Positions 47,719-55,852 of a stretch of DNA of 64,000 nt are shown here, one piece after another. A program made the translations under genes and the position numbers. This DNA comes from Luteibacter rhizovicinus DSM 16549 (GTDB lineage: Bacteria > Pseudomonadota > Gammaproteobacteria > Xanthomonadales > Rhodanobacteraceae): positions 1,178,001-1,242,000 of the forward strand of contig NZ_CP017480.1 in NCBI RefSeq assembly GCF_001887595.1, read 5' to 3'. The notes under the pieces were generated by a model, which made no database searches, was not told where the DNA came from, and saw nothing but the letters and a program-made list of their open reading frames with translations. Each line of letters starts with the position of its first letter. The stretch's first letter is position 1.

Positions 47719-49118
47719 CGAACCTTTCGGTCAACGGCATCGACGGCAGCAGCGGCGATTACCTGCTGCCGGATGCCACCGTGAAAAGCGTCGCCCGGCT
47801 GGCGCGGGGCGAGCCATCCGCGGCGCCCACGGACGATCGGAAGATGGCGTCGCTGCGCACGACGAAGCGTCACCTCGGTCTCACCCTGGATTTGCAGGAC
47901 CTCGCCGAGGCGGGCTGGGGCGTGGTCTTCCATCGCGAAGCGGATCCCGCGGTGCGCGAGGCTCTGGCGCCGTTGCTCGCCCTTCGACGGTCGCAGGCCG
48001 GCGACCGTTACCGCGAATACACGGGGGACGCAGGCTTCTCGGGCGAGGAATCGGTATCGACCTGGCTGGGCCAGCCTCCCCGGCAGAAGGCCCTCGGTAC
48101 CGTCGATCCGAGGAAGGTGCCTTATTACCTCCTGCTGATCGGCGGGCCGGATGCCATTCCCTTCGCCTTCCAGTACGTACTCAACGTGACCTACGCCGTC
48201 GGCAGGCTGGCGTTCGACACGCCGGCCGATTACGCGCGACACGCCTTGGCGATCGTCGCGCACGAGACGCTACGCGCACCGTCTCGTCGGCGCATGGCCT
48301 TCTTCGGAACGAGCCATCCCTTCGACGCCGCCACCGAACTCAGTTCCGGCAAGCTCGTCGAGCCCCTGCTCGCCGAGTTGAAAGCGAACGGTGGGAAGGA
48401 GTGGGCGTTCGATGCCATGCTCCGCGAGAAGGCGACAAAGGCCAACTTCGCCTCCTTGCTGAAAGCGGGAACCGCCCCCTCGTTGCTGTTCACTGCGACG
48501 CACGGCATGGGCTATCCCAACGGACATGCGAACCAGCGCGCATGGCAAGGGGCCCTGTTGTGCCAGGACTGGCCGGGAAAGCTCCGTTCGCGTGGGCCCG
48601 TGGATCCTTCGATGTTCTATTCCGGCGACGACGTGGGCGATACGACGTCCGTGGAGGGTGGCATCGTCTTCAGCTTCGCGTGCTACGGCGGCGGCACCCC
48701 CCGCGTGGACGATTATCCCGCACCCGATGGCGGCGTGGTGAAGCAGATCGCGCCCGCACCCTTCGTCGCGCGGCTTCCGCAGCAGCTGCTTGCCGCGGCG
48801 GGCGGCCCGGCGCTCGCCATGGTGGCTCACGTGGAGCGGGCATGGAGCTGTTCGTTCACCACGACGGAAGCGGGGGCGGATATCACCTCGTTCCGCACCA
48901 CGTTCGGCGAACTGATGGCCGGTGCGACCCTAGGCAGCGCGATGGACGCCTTTCGCGAGCGCTTCGCCCAGGAGTCCGGCATGTTGGCGTCCCGGCTGGA
49001 CGATATCCGGCTCGACGCACATGTGTCGGACGACGACCTTGCCTCCAACTGGACGGCGCAACGCGACGCCAGGAGCTTCGTCCTGTTCGGCGACCCCGCC
49101 GTTCGTCTGCATGTCTGA
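47715..49118 (+). CDS. C25/gingipain-like caspase-clan cysteine peptidase
   Basis: Third gene of the operon, 467 residues from the ATG at 47715, which overlaps the STAND gene stop (ATGA). The catalytic dyad of clan CD peptidases is visible: His263 in LLFTATHGMGYPNG and Cys323 in IVFSFACYGGGTP, after IYLLIGGP-like PYYLLLIGGPDAIPFAFQY. The FACYGxGTP pattern fits the C25 (gingipain) group better than CHAT. C-terminal sequence ends in DARSFVLFGDPAVRLHV, also seen in clan-CD relatives (VLFGDPAL...). There is no signal peptide, so it acts in the cytosol. It is thus a second, different caspase-like protease in one operon; cascade activation by the CHAT protease is only a hypothesis. Confidence 0.78.
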   Translation: MTNLSVNGIDGSSGDYLLPDATVKSVARLARGEPSAAPTDDRKMASLRTTKRHLGLTLDLQDLAEAGWGVVFHREADPAVREALAPLLALRRSQAGDRYREYTGDAGFSGEESVSTWLGQPPRQKALGTVDPRKVPYYLLLIGGPDAIPFAFQYVLNVTYAVGRLAFDTPADYARHALAIVAHETLRAPSRRRMAFFGTSHPFDAATELSSGKLVEPLLAELKANGGKEWAFDAMLREKATKANFASLLKAGTAPSLLFTATHGMGYPNGHANQRAWQGALLCQDWPGKLRSRGPVDPSMFYSGDDVGDTTSVEGGIVFSFACYGGGTPRVDDYPAPDGGVVKQIAPAPFVARLPQQLLAAAGGPALAMVAHVERAWSCSFTTTEAGADITSFRTTFGELMAGATLGSAMDAFRERFAQESGMLASRLDDIRLDAHVSDDDLASNWTAQRDARSFVLFGDPAVRLHV

Positions 49119-49142
49119 CCTCGACCCTCGGAGTACGCGGCG

Positions 49143-50441
49143 ATGCCCATCGAACAGGTACCGACACACGATGCCAGCTACTACCTCGTCTGCTTCGACA
49201 AGCATGGCGACGAGCGCAAGGAAGATGGCCGGCTCTTCAGCGAGGAGGTGCTTCGTGCCGTGCGGGACGAAGACATCACCGATATCTTCGTGATGTCCCA
49301 TGGCTGGAAGGGCGACGTTCCCGCGGCGCGCGACCAGTACGGTCGCTGGATCGGCGCCATGCTCGCCAACGTGGACGATATCGCGGCGATGAAGGCGGGC
49401 CGGCCTGGTTTCAAAGCGCTGTTCGTGGGCCTTCACTGGCCGAGCCTGCCGTGGGGCGCCGAAGACATCGGTGCGCCTGTCGCGTTCGCTTTCGACGGTG
49501 ACGAAGAGCGGAGCATCGTCGACGACGCGGTGGATGCCCTCGTCGATACGCCCACGGCGCGCGAGGCACTCGCCGTGATCTTCGAACACGCAGCACTACC
49601 CGGCAATCCTCCCGACATCCCGAACGCGGTGCGCCAGGCCTATCTTCAGTTGAATGCCGAACTCGACCTGGGTTCGGGCGAGTTGGCCGGCGCGCCGGAC
49701 GAAGACCGCGCACCGTTCGATCCGGACAAGGCGTATCGCAACGCGAAGAGCGATGTGATCAGTTTCGGTGGCGGATTCGGCAAGGCCCTCCTGAACCCGC
49801 TCGTGCAGCTGTCGTTCTGGACCATGAAGAAGCGTGCGCGCGAAGTCGGCGAAGGGGGCATCGCAACCTTCGTTCGCGCGATCACGAAGGCGGCTTCCCC
49901 CGAAGCGGGGCTGCACCTCATGGGACATAGCTTCGGCTGCATCGTGGTGGCTGCCGCCGCCGGCCATGGCGCCGAGTTGCCCAAGCCGGTCAGTTCCATG
50001 GTGTTGGTGCAGGGTGCGCTTTCGCTATGGTCGTTCGCGCCGCAGATCGACCTGGACGGAGGCAAGCCGGGGTATTTCAGCGCGCTGTCCGGGAAGATCG
50101 CGGGGCCGATCGTCACGACCCAGTCGAGCCACGACTCGGCGGTCGGCAAGCTCTATCCGCTCGCCGCAGGCATCGCGGGCCAGGTCGCCATGGATGTCCC
50201 GGACCTCCCCCGCTACGGCGCGGTCGGCACCTTTGGCGCCCAGGGCCTGCAGCCCGATGCCATCGGCATGGACATGCCGGCCCTCGGACTGGCTCATGAG
50301 TACGAGCGAAACCGCGTCTACAACCTGGATGCGTCCAGTTTCATATGCGAGGGCGACGGTCTGGGCGGGGCGCATAACGACATCGCGAAGCCCGAGGTGG
50401 CCCATGCCGTATGGAAGGCAGCTGCTGCGGGCCGGGGGTGA
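49143..50441 (+). CDS. Alpha/beta hydrolase, putative effector of the operon
   Basis: Fourth gene, 432 residues, 24 bases after the C25-like gene. An oxyanion-type motif SHGWKGD is at 52-58 and a nucleophile elbow GHSFG at 261-265 (Ser263). A late histidine near 411 (GGAHNDIAK) could complete the triad. A hydrophilic insertion separates the first strand from the elbow. No signal peptide or membrane span is seen. The family is a lipase/esterase/PGAP1-like serine hydrolase group, so membrane lipids are a possible target; this is inference from context. It ends the operon, followed by a terminator-like hairpin at 50722-50745. Confidence 0.82.
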   Translation: MPIEQVPTHDASYYLVCFDKHGDERKEDGRLFSEEVLRAVRDEDITDIFVMSHGWKGDVPAARDQYGRWIGAMLANVDDIAAMKAGRPGFKALFVGLHWPSLPWGAEDIGAPVAFAFDGDEERSIVDDAVDALVDTPTAREALAVIFEHAALPGNPPDIPNAVRQAYLQLNAELDLGSGELAGAPDEDRAPFDPDKAYRNAKSDVISFGGGFGKALLNPLVQLSFWTMKKRAREVGEGGIATFVRAITKAASPEAGLHLMGHSFGCIVVAAAAGHGAELPKPVSSMVLVQGALSLWSFAPQIDLDGGKPGYFSALSGKIAGPIVTTQSSHDSAVGKLYPLAAGIAGQVAMDVPDLPRYGAVGTFGAQGLQPDAIGMDMPALGLAHEYERNRVYNLDASSFICEGDGLGGAHNDIAKPEVAHAVWKAAAAGRG

Positions 50442-50816
50442 TTCCTGAGAGGTTGCCACGGGGCGACCTTCTGTCGAACATGTGATATGTGTCGCATTAT
50501 GGCGACGAGGCCAAGGGCATGGGCCGGTCATCGCGCCGGGGTCTGCATGATCCCACCTGGTACGCCCGCGCCGGTCATGTATGGACCGCCCCCGTCCTAC
50601 AAGGACCGTAGTTTGTTTTGACGAAAAGCAGTTTGCACAAATGTATCCGGCCTCTCGCGAGTCAGCCACTTTTGGTGACCAGGCCATGATGAGATTCGCA
50701 CGCACCGTTCCTAATAAACTGTTCGGGCTGAAGGCCCGCTTTTTTGCCAGGGTTACAGGGCGTCGATCGACTGTTTCGTCATCTCCCTACGGGCTTCGCA
50801 AACGCGGCGGGTGAAA
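50442..50816. other. Spacer with terminator between the operon and IS110 remnant
   Basis: About 375 bases without a supported gene. Base composition is lower in GC than the operon. It contains one intrinsic terminator (50722-50745). A 77-codon frame at 50581-50814 lacks any family similarity and I do not call it. Confidence 0.5.
50722..50745 (+). terminator. Rho-independent terminator downstream of the operon
   Basis: CGGGC (50724-50728) and GCCCG (50734-50738) form a five-base stem with a T run to 50745. It is about 280 bases after the hydrolase stop. Confidence 0.65.
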
Positions 50817-51266
50817 CTAAACGGCAAATCTGGGATCGTTCCTCTGAAAGAGCTCGGCGGGACGGGTGATGATCGCCCAGGCCATGCGCGCGATCTTGTT
50901 GGCCAAGGCGACGGTAAGCTTGTTGACGTGAACACGCTGACTGAGCTGATCTAACCACACGCCTAACCGGTTTCTTGACCGGTCCATGTGCATGACGCAC
51001 GATCGCGCGCCATGGATGAGCAAGCGCCGGACGTAACTGTTTCCCCGTTTACTGATACCGAGAAGGTGTGGCTTCCCTCCTGTCGAGAACTGCGCCGGCA
51101 CGAGACCCAGCCACGCAGAAAGGTCACGCGCTCGTCGGAATTGCCTGCCATCACCGACCGCAGCGATGAGCGCCGTGGCGGCGAGCGGACCGATGCCTGG
51201 AATCGTCTGCAGGCGGCGGGCGATATCGTCTCGATCCGCAAGGCAAAATGACCCGGCAACCTCGGG
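50817..51266 (-). pseudogene. Truncated IS110-family transposase (C-terminal part)
   Basis: Only the C-terminal Transposase_20 half remains. On the minus strand the frame reads LQTIPGIGPLAATALIAAVG, then RQFRRARDLSAWLGLVPAQF, KPHLLGISKRGNSYVRRLL and HGARSC, ending after ARMAWAIITRPAELF at a TAG (50817-50819). These are hallmark sequences of IS110/IS116/IS902 transposases. An in-frame stop at 51267-51269 marks the upstream limit; the N-terminal DEDD catalytic domain is missing, so the element is dead. I do not see intact IS ends. It marks past mobile-element activity next to the conflict operon. Confidence 0.85.
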
Positions 51267-51330
51267 TTATGGTTGGCACTAACTAACGGGGGGTCGACAC
51301 AAGGACGACATCGTACATCGCACGCTTTAC

Positions 51331-51885
51331 TTGAGACTTGGCCGTATCGGAATCCTGGCAGCTTTCGATATGGGAGCACAAACTGTCGAGGGATCTGAAT
51401 TTTTTCCTCAGTTTCAGCACTTCCCACTGCATCCCATGCAGTTCGCCGAACTTGGCGCGAATCTGTTTATGAAGGCGCGGAAGTTCAATCGCGATCCCAA
51501 GCTCTTTTTTTCAGGGCACCCATCCGGCGTCTCGATGCATGTCATCCCGATTGCAGGTCTTTCCCTTCAGCCGGTTCTCCTCGACATAGAGGTCGAAGAG
51601 ATGGCTGAAGCGCTTTCCTTCTTTCTCCGCGTTCCTATGACGGTTGTCATGCCGGAAGCGGGGATGCGCGTGACGTTGCTCCGAAATGCGGACGGTTCGC
51701 GGCGATATGTCGACTCAAAGCAGGATGTCATCGCTGCTGATTACCCCTTACTCCCCCAGGTTCATCCAATAGCGGAACGCGTCGGTCGCCGAACCGATGA
51801 GCTCGCCGCGCGCGGATTAAACACAGCAACGTTGATACGCCTGGCCACGGCAGTCCGAGGGCTACCGAGCGCGGCGCCGCCCTAA
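51331..51885 (+). CDS. Orphan uncharacterised protein, possibly 5'-truncated
   Basis: I do not recognise this 184-residue frame. It starts at a TTG at 51331; the open frame extends upstream to a TAA near 51285 with no ATG, so the gene may be a remnant truncated by the adjacent IS110 event. Notable segments: FLRVPMTVVMPEAGMRVTLL and SRRYVDSKQDVIAADYP. GC content is visibly lower than in the surrounding genes, and it has no operon partner. It could be cargo of the same island or a decayed gene. Confidence 0.4.
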   Translation: MRLGRIGILAAFDMGAQTVEGSEFFPQFQHFPLHPMQFAELGANLFMKARKFNRDPKLFFSGHPSGVSMHVIPIAGLSLQPVLLDIEVEEMAEALSFFLRVPMTVVMPEAGMRVTLLRNADGSRRYVDSKQDVIAADYPLLPQVHPIAERVGRRTDELAARGLNTATLIRLATAVRGLPSAAPP

Positions 51886-52097
51886 GCGGGTCCACACGCT
51901 CGGTTTCCGGCAAAGGCCACGGTGCAGGTGGGTGCCCTTAGCCCAGCCATAACACCGAGATCGCCCCCTTTACCCCAGCAATTCCCGGCAATCGCCTTCG
52001 TTCGTCACCAAGATTAAGGCCTGTTTTCATCGAGTTTCGCTTCTGGTCAAGTTAAAATTACCCGACAACGAGCCACGCGAATCCGGTGCGCGGAACG

Positions 52098-52129
52098 AAA
52101 AAGCGCGGGCCATATGGCCCGCGCTTTTT
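52098..52129. terminator. Bidirectional terminator, perfect 32-bp palindrome
   Basis: AAAAAGCGCGGGCC at the left pairs with GGCCCGCGCTTTTT at the right around an ATAT centre, forming a perfect palindrome with A and T tails. It serves the small secreted protein gene on the minus strand and the island side on the plus strand. Confidence 0.85.
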
Positions 52130-52153
52130 CGCACTCACGAAGCTATGCAGCGA

Positions 52154-52441
52154 CTAGCTTCGCTGCCGAGCGACAACTTCACGCTTTCCTGCGGGAGCCA
52201 GCAGGTCCGACTTTCGCAACGATAGCTTCCCAAGGGCGTCCTGCAAGGCGTCGCGCGCCGACGGTTGCAGGCATCTCGGGTTATTGCACGACCAACACGT
52301 GCTCGAATTGCCGCCAGCGGCCATGCAAGTGTTGTAGTGGGACAGGCAGCTGTCACAGGTCTCAATGGCGCGGACGGGTGTCGATGTCGCGAAGCCGGCA
52401 ATCATCAGCCCGCAGGCAATCGCAGGTGTCAGAAACTTCAT
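52154..52441 (-). CDS. Small cysteine-rich secreted protein
   Basis: A 95-residue protein from the ATG at 52441, with an AAGGA box upstream. A signal peptide (KFLTPAIACGLMIAGFATS...VRA) would leave a mature ~70-residue protein beginning at IETCDSC. The mature part has six cysteines in CDSCLSHYNTC...CWSC...C spacing, suggesting disulfides or metal binding. I do not recognise the family. It stands alone and ends at a palindromic terminator. Confidence 0.65.
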   Translation of the reverse strand: MKFLTPAIACGLMIAGFATSTPVRAIETCDSCLSHYNTCMAAGGNSSTCWSCNNPRCLQPSARDALQDALGKLSLRKSDLLAPAGKREVVARQRS

Positions 52442-52646
52442 ATTCAAAATCCTTCTCGTAAGGGAATGAGTTCGCTAGCCGCACTTGCCGACGCTTCCCG
52501 GGCATCCACCCCTGGACCCTTATGCCCCTCGGACCGACTCCGCGGCTAAGGGAAGGTAGCGTCTTCGCCCTCACTCGTCCGTGACGCCGCGCACCGTCCA
52601 CGTTAGTGCTGAATGCGACACCGAAGACGGCGAGACCCTGCCTGTG

Positions 52647-53540
52647 TCAGGCCGTAGGGGACAACAGGTCATCGATCCCCACACGCCAGAACAGCTCCCG
52701 CCTCACCCGGTCGGCCACCCCATTCACAATCTCGGCGCCGTCCTGGGAGGGATCCACGTGAACCCGAAACGGCCGCTTGCCGAACGGCAGGTTTACCACC
52801 TCGACGATCTTCGTCGCGACCTCCCCCGCGTCCGCATCCGCCGGCTCGAGCGCGGCCAGACCGTGCAGGATGCGGTCCGGCATGCCAGCGTAAGGACCAT
52901 CCATGTATTCGGCGGCTCGCGTTTCATCCGCAGGCTTCCCGGCATGGGCGAAATGGTTCGTGCCCTTGGTGAAGGCGCCGGGGACCATGATCGAGGTCTC
53001 GATGCCCCAGCGCGCCAGCTCACCGGCATAACTCACGGCGAGGGAATCCATCGCCGCCTTCGCCGCGAAGTACGGGGCGAGGAACGGCGGCGTGCCGCCA
53101 CGGACGCTGCTGCTCGACACCCACAGCACCAGGCCTTTTTTCTGCCTGCGCATGACCGGCAACGCGGCACGATTGACCCGCTGCGTGCCCAGCACGTTGA
53201 CGTCGTAGAGCTGCGCGTATTGCTCCGCCGTGAACGCCTCGGCGGGACCGAAAACCATGTGACCGGCGTTGTGCACGAGCACGTCGAGGTGGCCGTCGCG
53301 TTCGACGATCGTCTTCACCGCGGCTTCCGCGGAAGCCTCCGAGGTGACATCGAGTTCGACCACGCGAAGATCGATGCGACGGTCCTTTGCTTCCTGGAGC
53401 ACCGCATCGGCGTTGGCGGCGTTACGTCCCCCGATATCGCGCATGCTGGCGTAGACGGTATGCCCTGCCTCGGCCAGGGCCCGTGCCGTCAACAGGCCAA
53501 AGCCGCTCGATGCACCGGTAATCAAGATGATCTGTTTCAT
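52647..53540 (-). CDS. Short-chain dehydrogenase/reductase 1
   Basis: NAD(P)-dependent oxidoreductase of the SDR family, 297 residues, starting MKQIILITGASSGFGLLTAR. It has the cofactor motif TGASSGFG, the NNAG equivalent HNAGH and the active-site pattern with Ser, Tyr and Lys (YFAAK). A longer frame to 53768 overlaps the second SDR gene and is not used. It is 25 bases downstream of the second SDR gene on the same strand and is probably its operon partner, with a divergent LysR regulator beyond. Confidence 0.93.
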   Translation of the reverse strand: MKQIILITGASSGFGLLTARALAEAGHTVYASMRDIGGRNAANADAVLQEAKDRRIDLRVVELDVTSEASAEAAVKTIVERDGHLDVLVHNAGHMVFGPAEAFTAEQYAQLYDVNVLGTQRVNRAALPVMRRQKKGLVLWVSSSSVRGGTPPFLAPYFAAKAAMDSLAVSYAGELARWGIETSIMVPGAFTKGTNHFAHAGKPADETRAAEYMDGPYAGMPDRILHGLAALEPADADAGEVATKIVEVVNLPFGKRPFRVHVDPSQDGAEIVNGVADRVRRELFWRVGIDDLLSPTA

Positions 53541-53565
53541 GAGAAGTCTCCTGATAAGGCCGGCG

Positions 53566-54306
53566 TCAGACGATGCCGCCATTGGCGCGGAGGACCTGGC
53601 CGTTGACCCAGCCGCCATCGGCGCCAGCGAGGAAGGCCACGGCGGCGGCGATGTCGTCGGGCGTGCCCAGGCGTTCGAGCGGCGCCAGTTTGGCGAGGCG
53701 GTCGACGAGCTCGGGCGACTTGCCGTCGAGGAAGAGGTCGGTAGCCGTCGGGCCCGGCGCGATGGCATTCACCGTCACCCGACGGCCGCGCAGTTCGCGG
53801 GCGAGCACCATGGTGGTCGCTTCGATAGCCGCCTTCGTCGCGGCATAGGGGGCATAGCCCGGCTGCAGCAGGCCGACCACACTGGAAGAGAAGTTGATGA
53901 TGCGACCGCCTTCGCGGATGCGGGTGGCAGCCTCACGCATCGTGTTGTAGCTGCCCTTCACGTTGATCGCGAAGAGACGGTCGAAGTCTTCGTCCTTCAG
54001 GTCGGCCACGTTGGCCAGGGCCATGACGCCTGCATTGTTCACGAGCACGTCGAGCCCGCCATAAACTTCCTGCACGGTATCGAACAGGCGACGCACCTCG
54101 GCGGACTTCGAGACATCGGCCTGGGCGCTGATCGCCGTGCCGCCCGCCGCTTCGATCTCGCCGACGACCGCCTCGGCCGCCTTGGCGCTGCCGGCGTAAT
54201 TGACGACGACGGTGAACCCGTTACGAGCGAGACGCTTGGCCACGGCCGCGCCGATACCACGCGAGGCGCCCGTCACGATGGCGACTTTCTGGGTGTTCTG
54301 GTTCAT
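53566..54306 (-). CDS. Short-chain dehydrogenase/reductase 2
   Basis: Classic 246-residue SDR: VAIVTGASRGIGAAVA cofactor motif, LVNNAGVM, active-site SSSVVG with YAATKAAIE (Tyr and Lys), and the C-terminal FLAGADGGWVNGQVLRANGG. It resembles 3-oxoacyl-ACP reductase-like enzymes, but substrate cannot be inferred. It is first in a two-gene SDR operon, divergently placed against a LysR-type regulator, a common regulator-target arrangement. Confidence 0.94.
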   Translation of the reverse strand: MNQNTQKVAIVTGASRGIGAAVAKRLARNGFTVVVNYAGSAKAAEAVVGEIEAAGGTAISAQADVSKSAEVRRLFDTVQEVYGGLDVLVNNAGVMALANVADLKDEDFDRLFAINVKGSYNTMREAATRIREGGRIINFSSSVVGLLQPGYAPYAATKAAIEATTMVLARELRGRRVTVNAIAPGPTATDLFLDGKSPELVDRLAKLAPLERLGTPDDIAAAVAFLAGADGGWVNGQVLRANGGIV

Positions 54307-54395
54307 CTCGGTTCTCCGGTACCGGCGACATTGCCGGGCGAGAACAGGATGGGCGTTGTCGACGCCCGGATAATCCCGCAGGATATGACTTCACT

Positions 54396-54412
54396 ATTCC
54401 TTACGCTGGAAC
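54396..54412. promoter_or_regulatory. Putative LysR-type operator between divergent SDR and lysR genes
   Basis: ATTCC and GGAAC arms lie around seven bases (TTCC-N7-GGAA), containing a T-N11-A core as used by LysR-type regulators. It sits right before the lysR start and inside the 112-base divergent spacer. Confidence 0.45.
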
Positions 54413-54418
54413 AATCCC

Positions 54419-55330
54419 GTGGACCGCTTCGACACCATGCGCCTCTTTGTCCGCATCGTTGAGCGGCGCAGCTTCACCCTGGCGGCGTCCGACCTGGACC
54501 TGCCCCGATCGACCGTGACCCAGGCCATCAAGCGCCTGGAGACCCGGCTCGGCGTGCGGCTGCTCCAGCGAACGACGCGTCATGTCAGTCCCACGCTGGA
54601 CGGCGAGGCCTACCACCGGCGATGCGTCACGATCCTGGCCGAGGTCGAGGATGCCGAGAGCGCTTTTCTCGACGCGCGACCGACCGGGCTGCTCCGGGTG
54701 GATATGCACGGTACGCTCGCCCGCACCTTCGTCCTGCCCGACTTGCCCGACTTTCTTGCCCGCTATCCGGGCCTGCGCGTGCATCTGGGCGAAGGGGATC
54801 GCTGGGTGGATCTCGTGCGGGAAGGCGTGGACTGCGTCCTGCGCGTGGGCGACCTGGCAGACAGCAGCATGGTCGGCCGCCGTATTGCCATGCTCGAAGA
54901 AGTGACCTGCGCCAGCCCGGCGTATCTCGAACGCCACGGCGTACCGCAAACCCCGGACGATCTCGATGGCCATCTCGCCATCGGGTTTCTCTCGACGGCC
55001 ACGGGAAGCACGCTTCCGCTGGAATTCGTCCAGAACGGCGAAGTCCGCCTGGTCAACCTGCCTTCCGTCGTGACGGTGACCGGCGCGGATACCAATATCG
55101 ATCTCGCGCGCATGGGTCTGGGCCTGATCCAGGTGCCCCGCTACCACCTGGCGGACGACCTGGCTTCGGGGCGGCTGGTGCCGGTGTTGCCCGACTACCC
55201 ACCCACGCCGTCGCCCGTCTCACTGCTGTATCCACACAATCGACAGTTGTCGCCACGCGTGCGCGTGTTCATCGACTGGGTGACGGCAACGTTTGCCGCG
55301 CGAGCGCGCGACGGCGTCACTTCGCTCTGA
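54419..55330 (+). CDS. LysR-family transcriptional regulator
   Basis: DNA-binding regulator of 303 residues starting with GTG (MDRFDTMRLFVRIVERRSFT). The winged HTH spans about 4-62 (AASDLDLPRSTVTQAIKRLE); the rest is the ligand-binding domain. It belongs to the subgroup common in proteobacteria next to SDR enzymes. It is divergent from the SDR pair and probably controls it. Confidence 0.93.
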   Translation: MDRFDTMRLFVRIVERRSFTLAASDLDLPRSTVTQAIKRLETRLGVRLLQRTTRHVSPTLDGEAYHRRCVTILAEVEDAESAFLDARPTGLLRVDMHGTLARTFVLPDLPDFLARYPGLRVHLGEGDRWVDLVREGVDCVLRVGDLADSSMVGRRIAMLEEVTCASPAYLERHGVPQTPDDLDGHLAIGFLSTATGSTLPLEFVQNGEVRLVNLPSVVTVTGADTNIDLARMGLGLIQVPRYHLADDLASGRLVPVLPDYPPTPSPVSLLYPHNRQLSPRVRVFIDWVTATFAARARDGVTSL

Positions 55331-55341
55331 GCGAAGTGACG
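55315..55341. terminator. Hairpin at the end of lysR
   Basis: A perfect 12-base stem CGTCACTTCGCT/AGCGAAGTGACG with a CTG loop spans the lysR stop codon. There is no T run, so it is a hairpin of uncertain terminator strength; it may serve convergent transcription with the lipoprotein gene. Confidence 0.5.
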
Positions 55342-55352
55342 GTTGCCTCGGA

Positions 55353-55766
55353 TCAGTTGTTCTTCAGCGGAACGGTTTCGAAACCCGCCTTCGGGTTGCT
55401 GTCGCCCTGCGTGGGCGGCGGAGGCGTATTGCTACGCGACGGACCGACGTTGCGGCTGCCGCAGGTGTAGGCACCCCAGGGCTGCGAGCCTTCGCTCGGA
55501 TCGGCCAGCGGCTTCACCGTGTCGGCACCCATCTTGGCGGCTTCGTTACGCGCGAGAACTTCCAGCTCGTCACGAACCTTCAGGTCGTTGCGATCCACCG
55601 GGCCGACGCGGTTCATGACGGAGACGGTGACCTTGCCCTGCTCCTTGCAGCTGGAGACATCGCCGTTCCAGGCGGTGCGGACGTTACGCGCACCGTCGTC
55701 GAGCTTGATGCCCCACGAGCAGGCGGACAGGGCGAGAGGAACGAGGAGGACGAGAGCCTTGCGCAT
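55353..55766 (-). CDS. DUF4156 lipoprotein
   Basis: A 137-residue predicted lipoprotein: signal peptide with lipobox LSAC (Cys16) followed by a short domain with VRTAWNGDVSSCKEQGKVTV and NEAAKMGADTVKP, the DUF4156 (YjeI-like) pattern. A Pro/Asn-rich tail ends it. Function is unknown; likely inner leaflet of the outer membrane. It is convergent with lysR and separated from the M16 gene by a strong terminator. Confidence 0.88.
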   Translation of the reverse strand: MRKALVLLVPLALSACSWGIKLDDGARNVRTAWNGDVSSCKEQGKVTVSVMNRVGPVDRNDLKVRDELEVLARNEAAKMGADTVKPLADPSEGSQPWGAYTCGSRNVGPSRSNTPPPPTQGDSNPKAGFETVPLKNN

Positions 55767-55809
55767 GTGTAACTCCGTGGAATCGATCGCTGCCTATGCT
55801 AGCCGGACT

Positions 55810-55849
55810 GTCGTGAGGGCGCGATCTTCTTCGATCGCGCCCTCACGAC
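55810..55849. terminator. Strong hairpin terminator after the M16 peptidase gene
   Basis: A perfect 17-base stem (TGAGGGCGCGATC core, with GATCGCGCCCTCA as its partner) surrounds a TTCTTC loop. It sits just beyond the M16 stop and upstream of the DUF4156 gene. No long T run follows. Confidence 0.7.
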
Positions 55850-55852
55850 CAC

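Noticed and set aside
50581..50814. 77-codon frame between the operon and IS110 remnant
   Set aside because: No recognisable family and it spans a terminator hairpin.
50963..51427. Minus-strand frame of 154 codons across the IS110 remnant
   Set aside because: It is read in a different frame from the transposase, whose IPGIGP, SAWLGL and LLGISKRGN motifs give the true frame.
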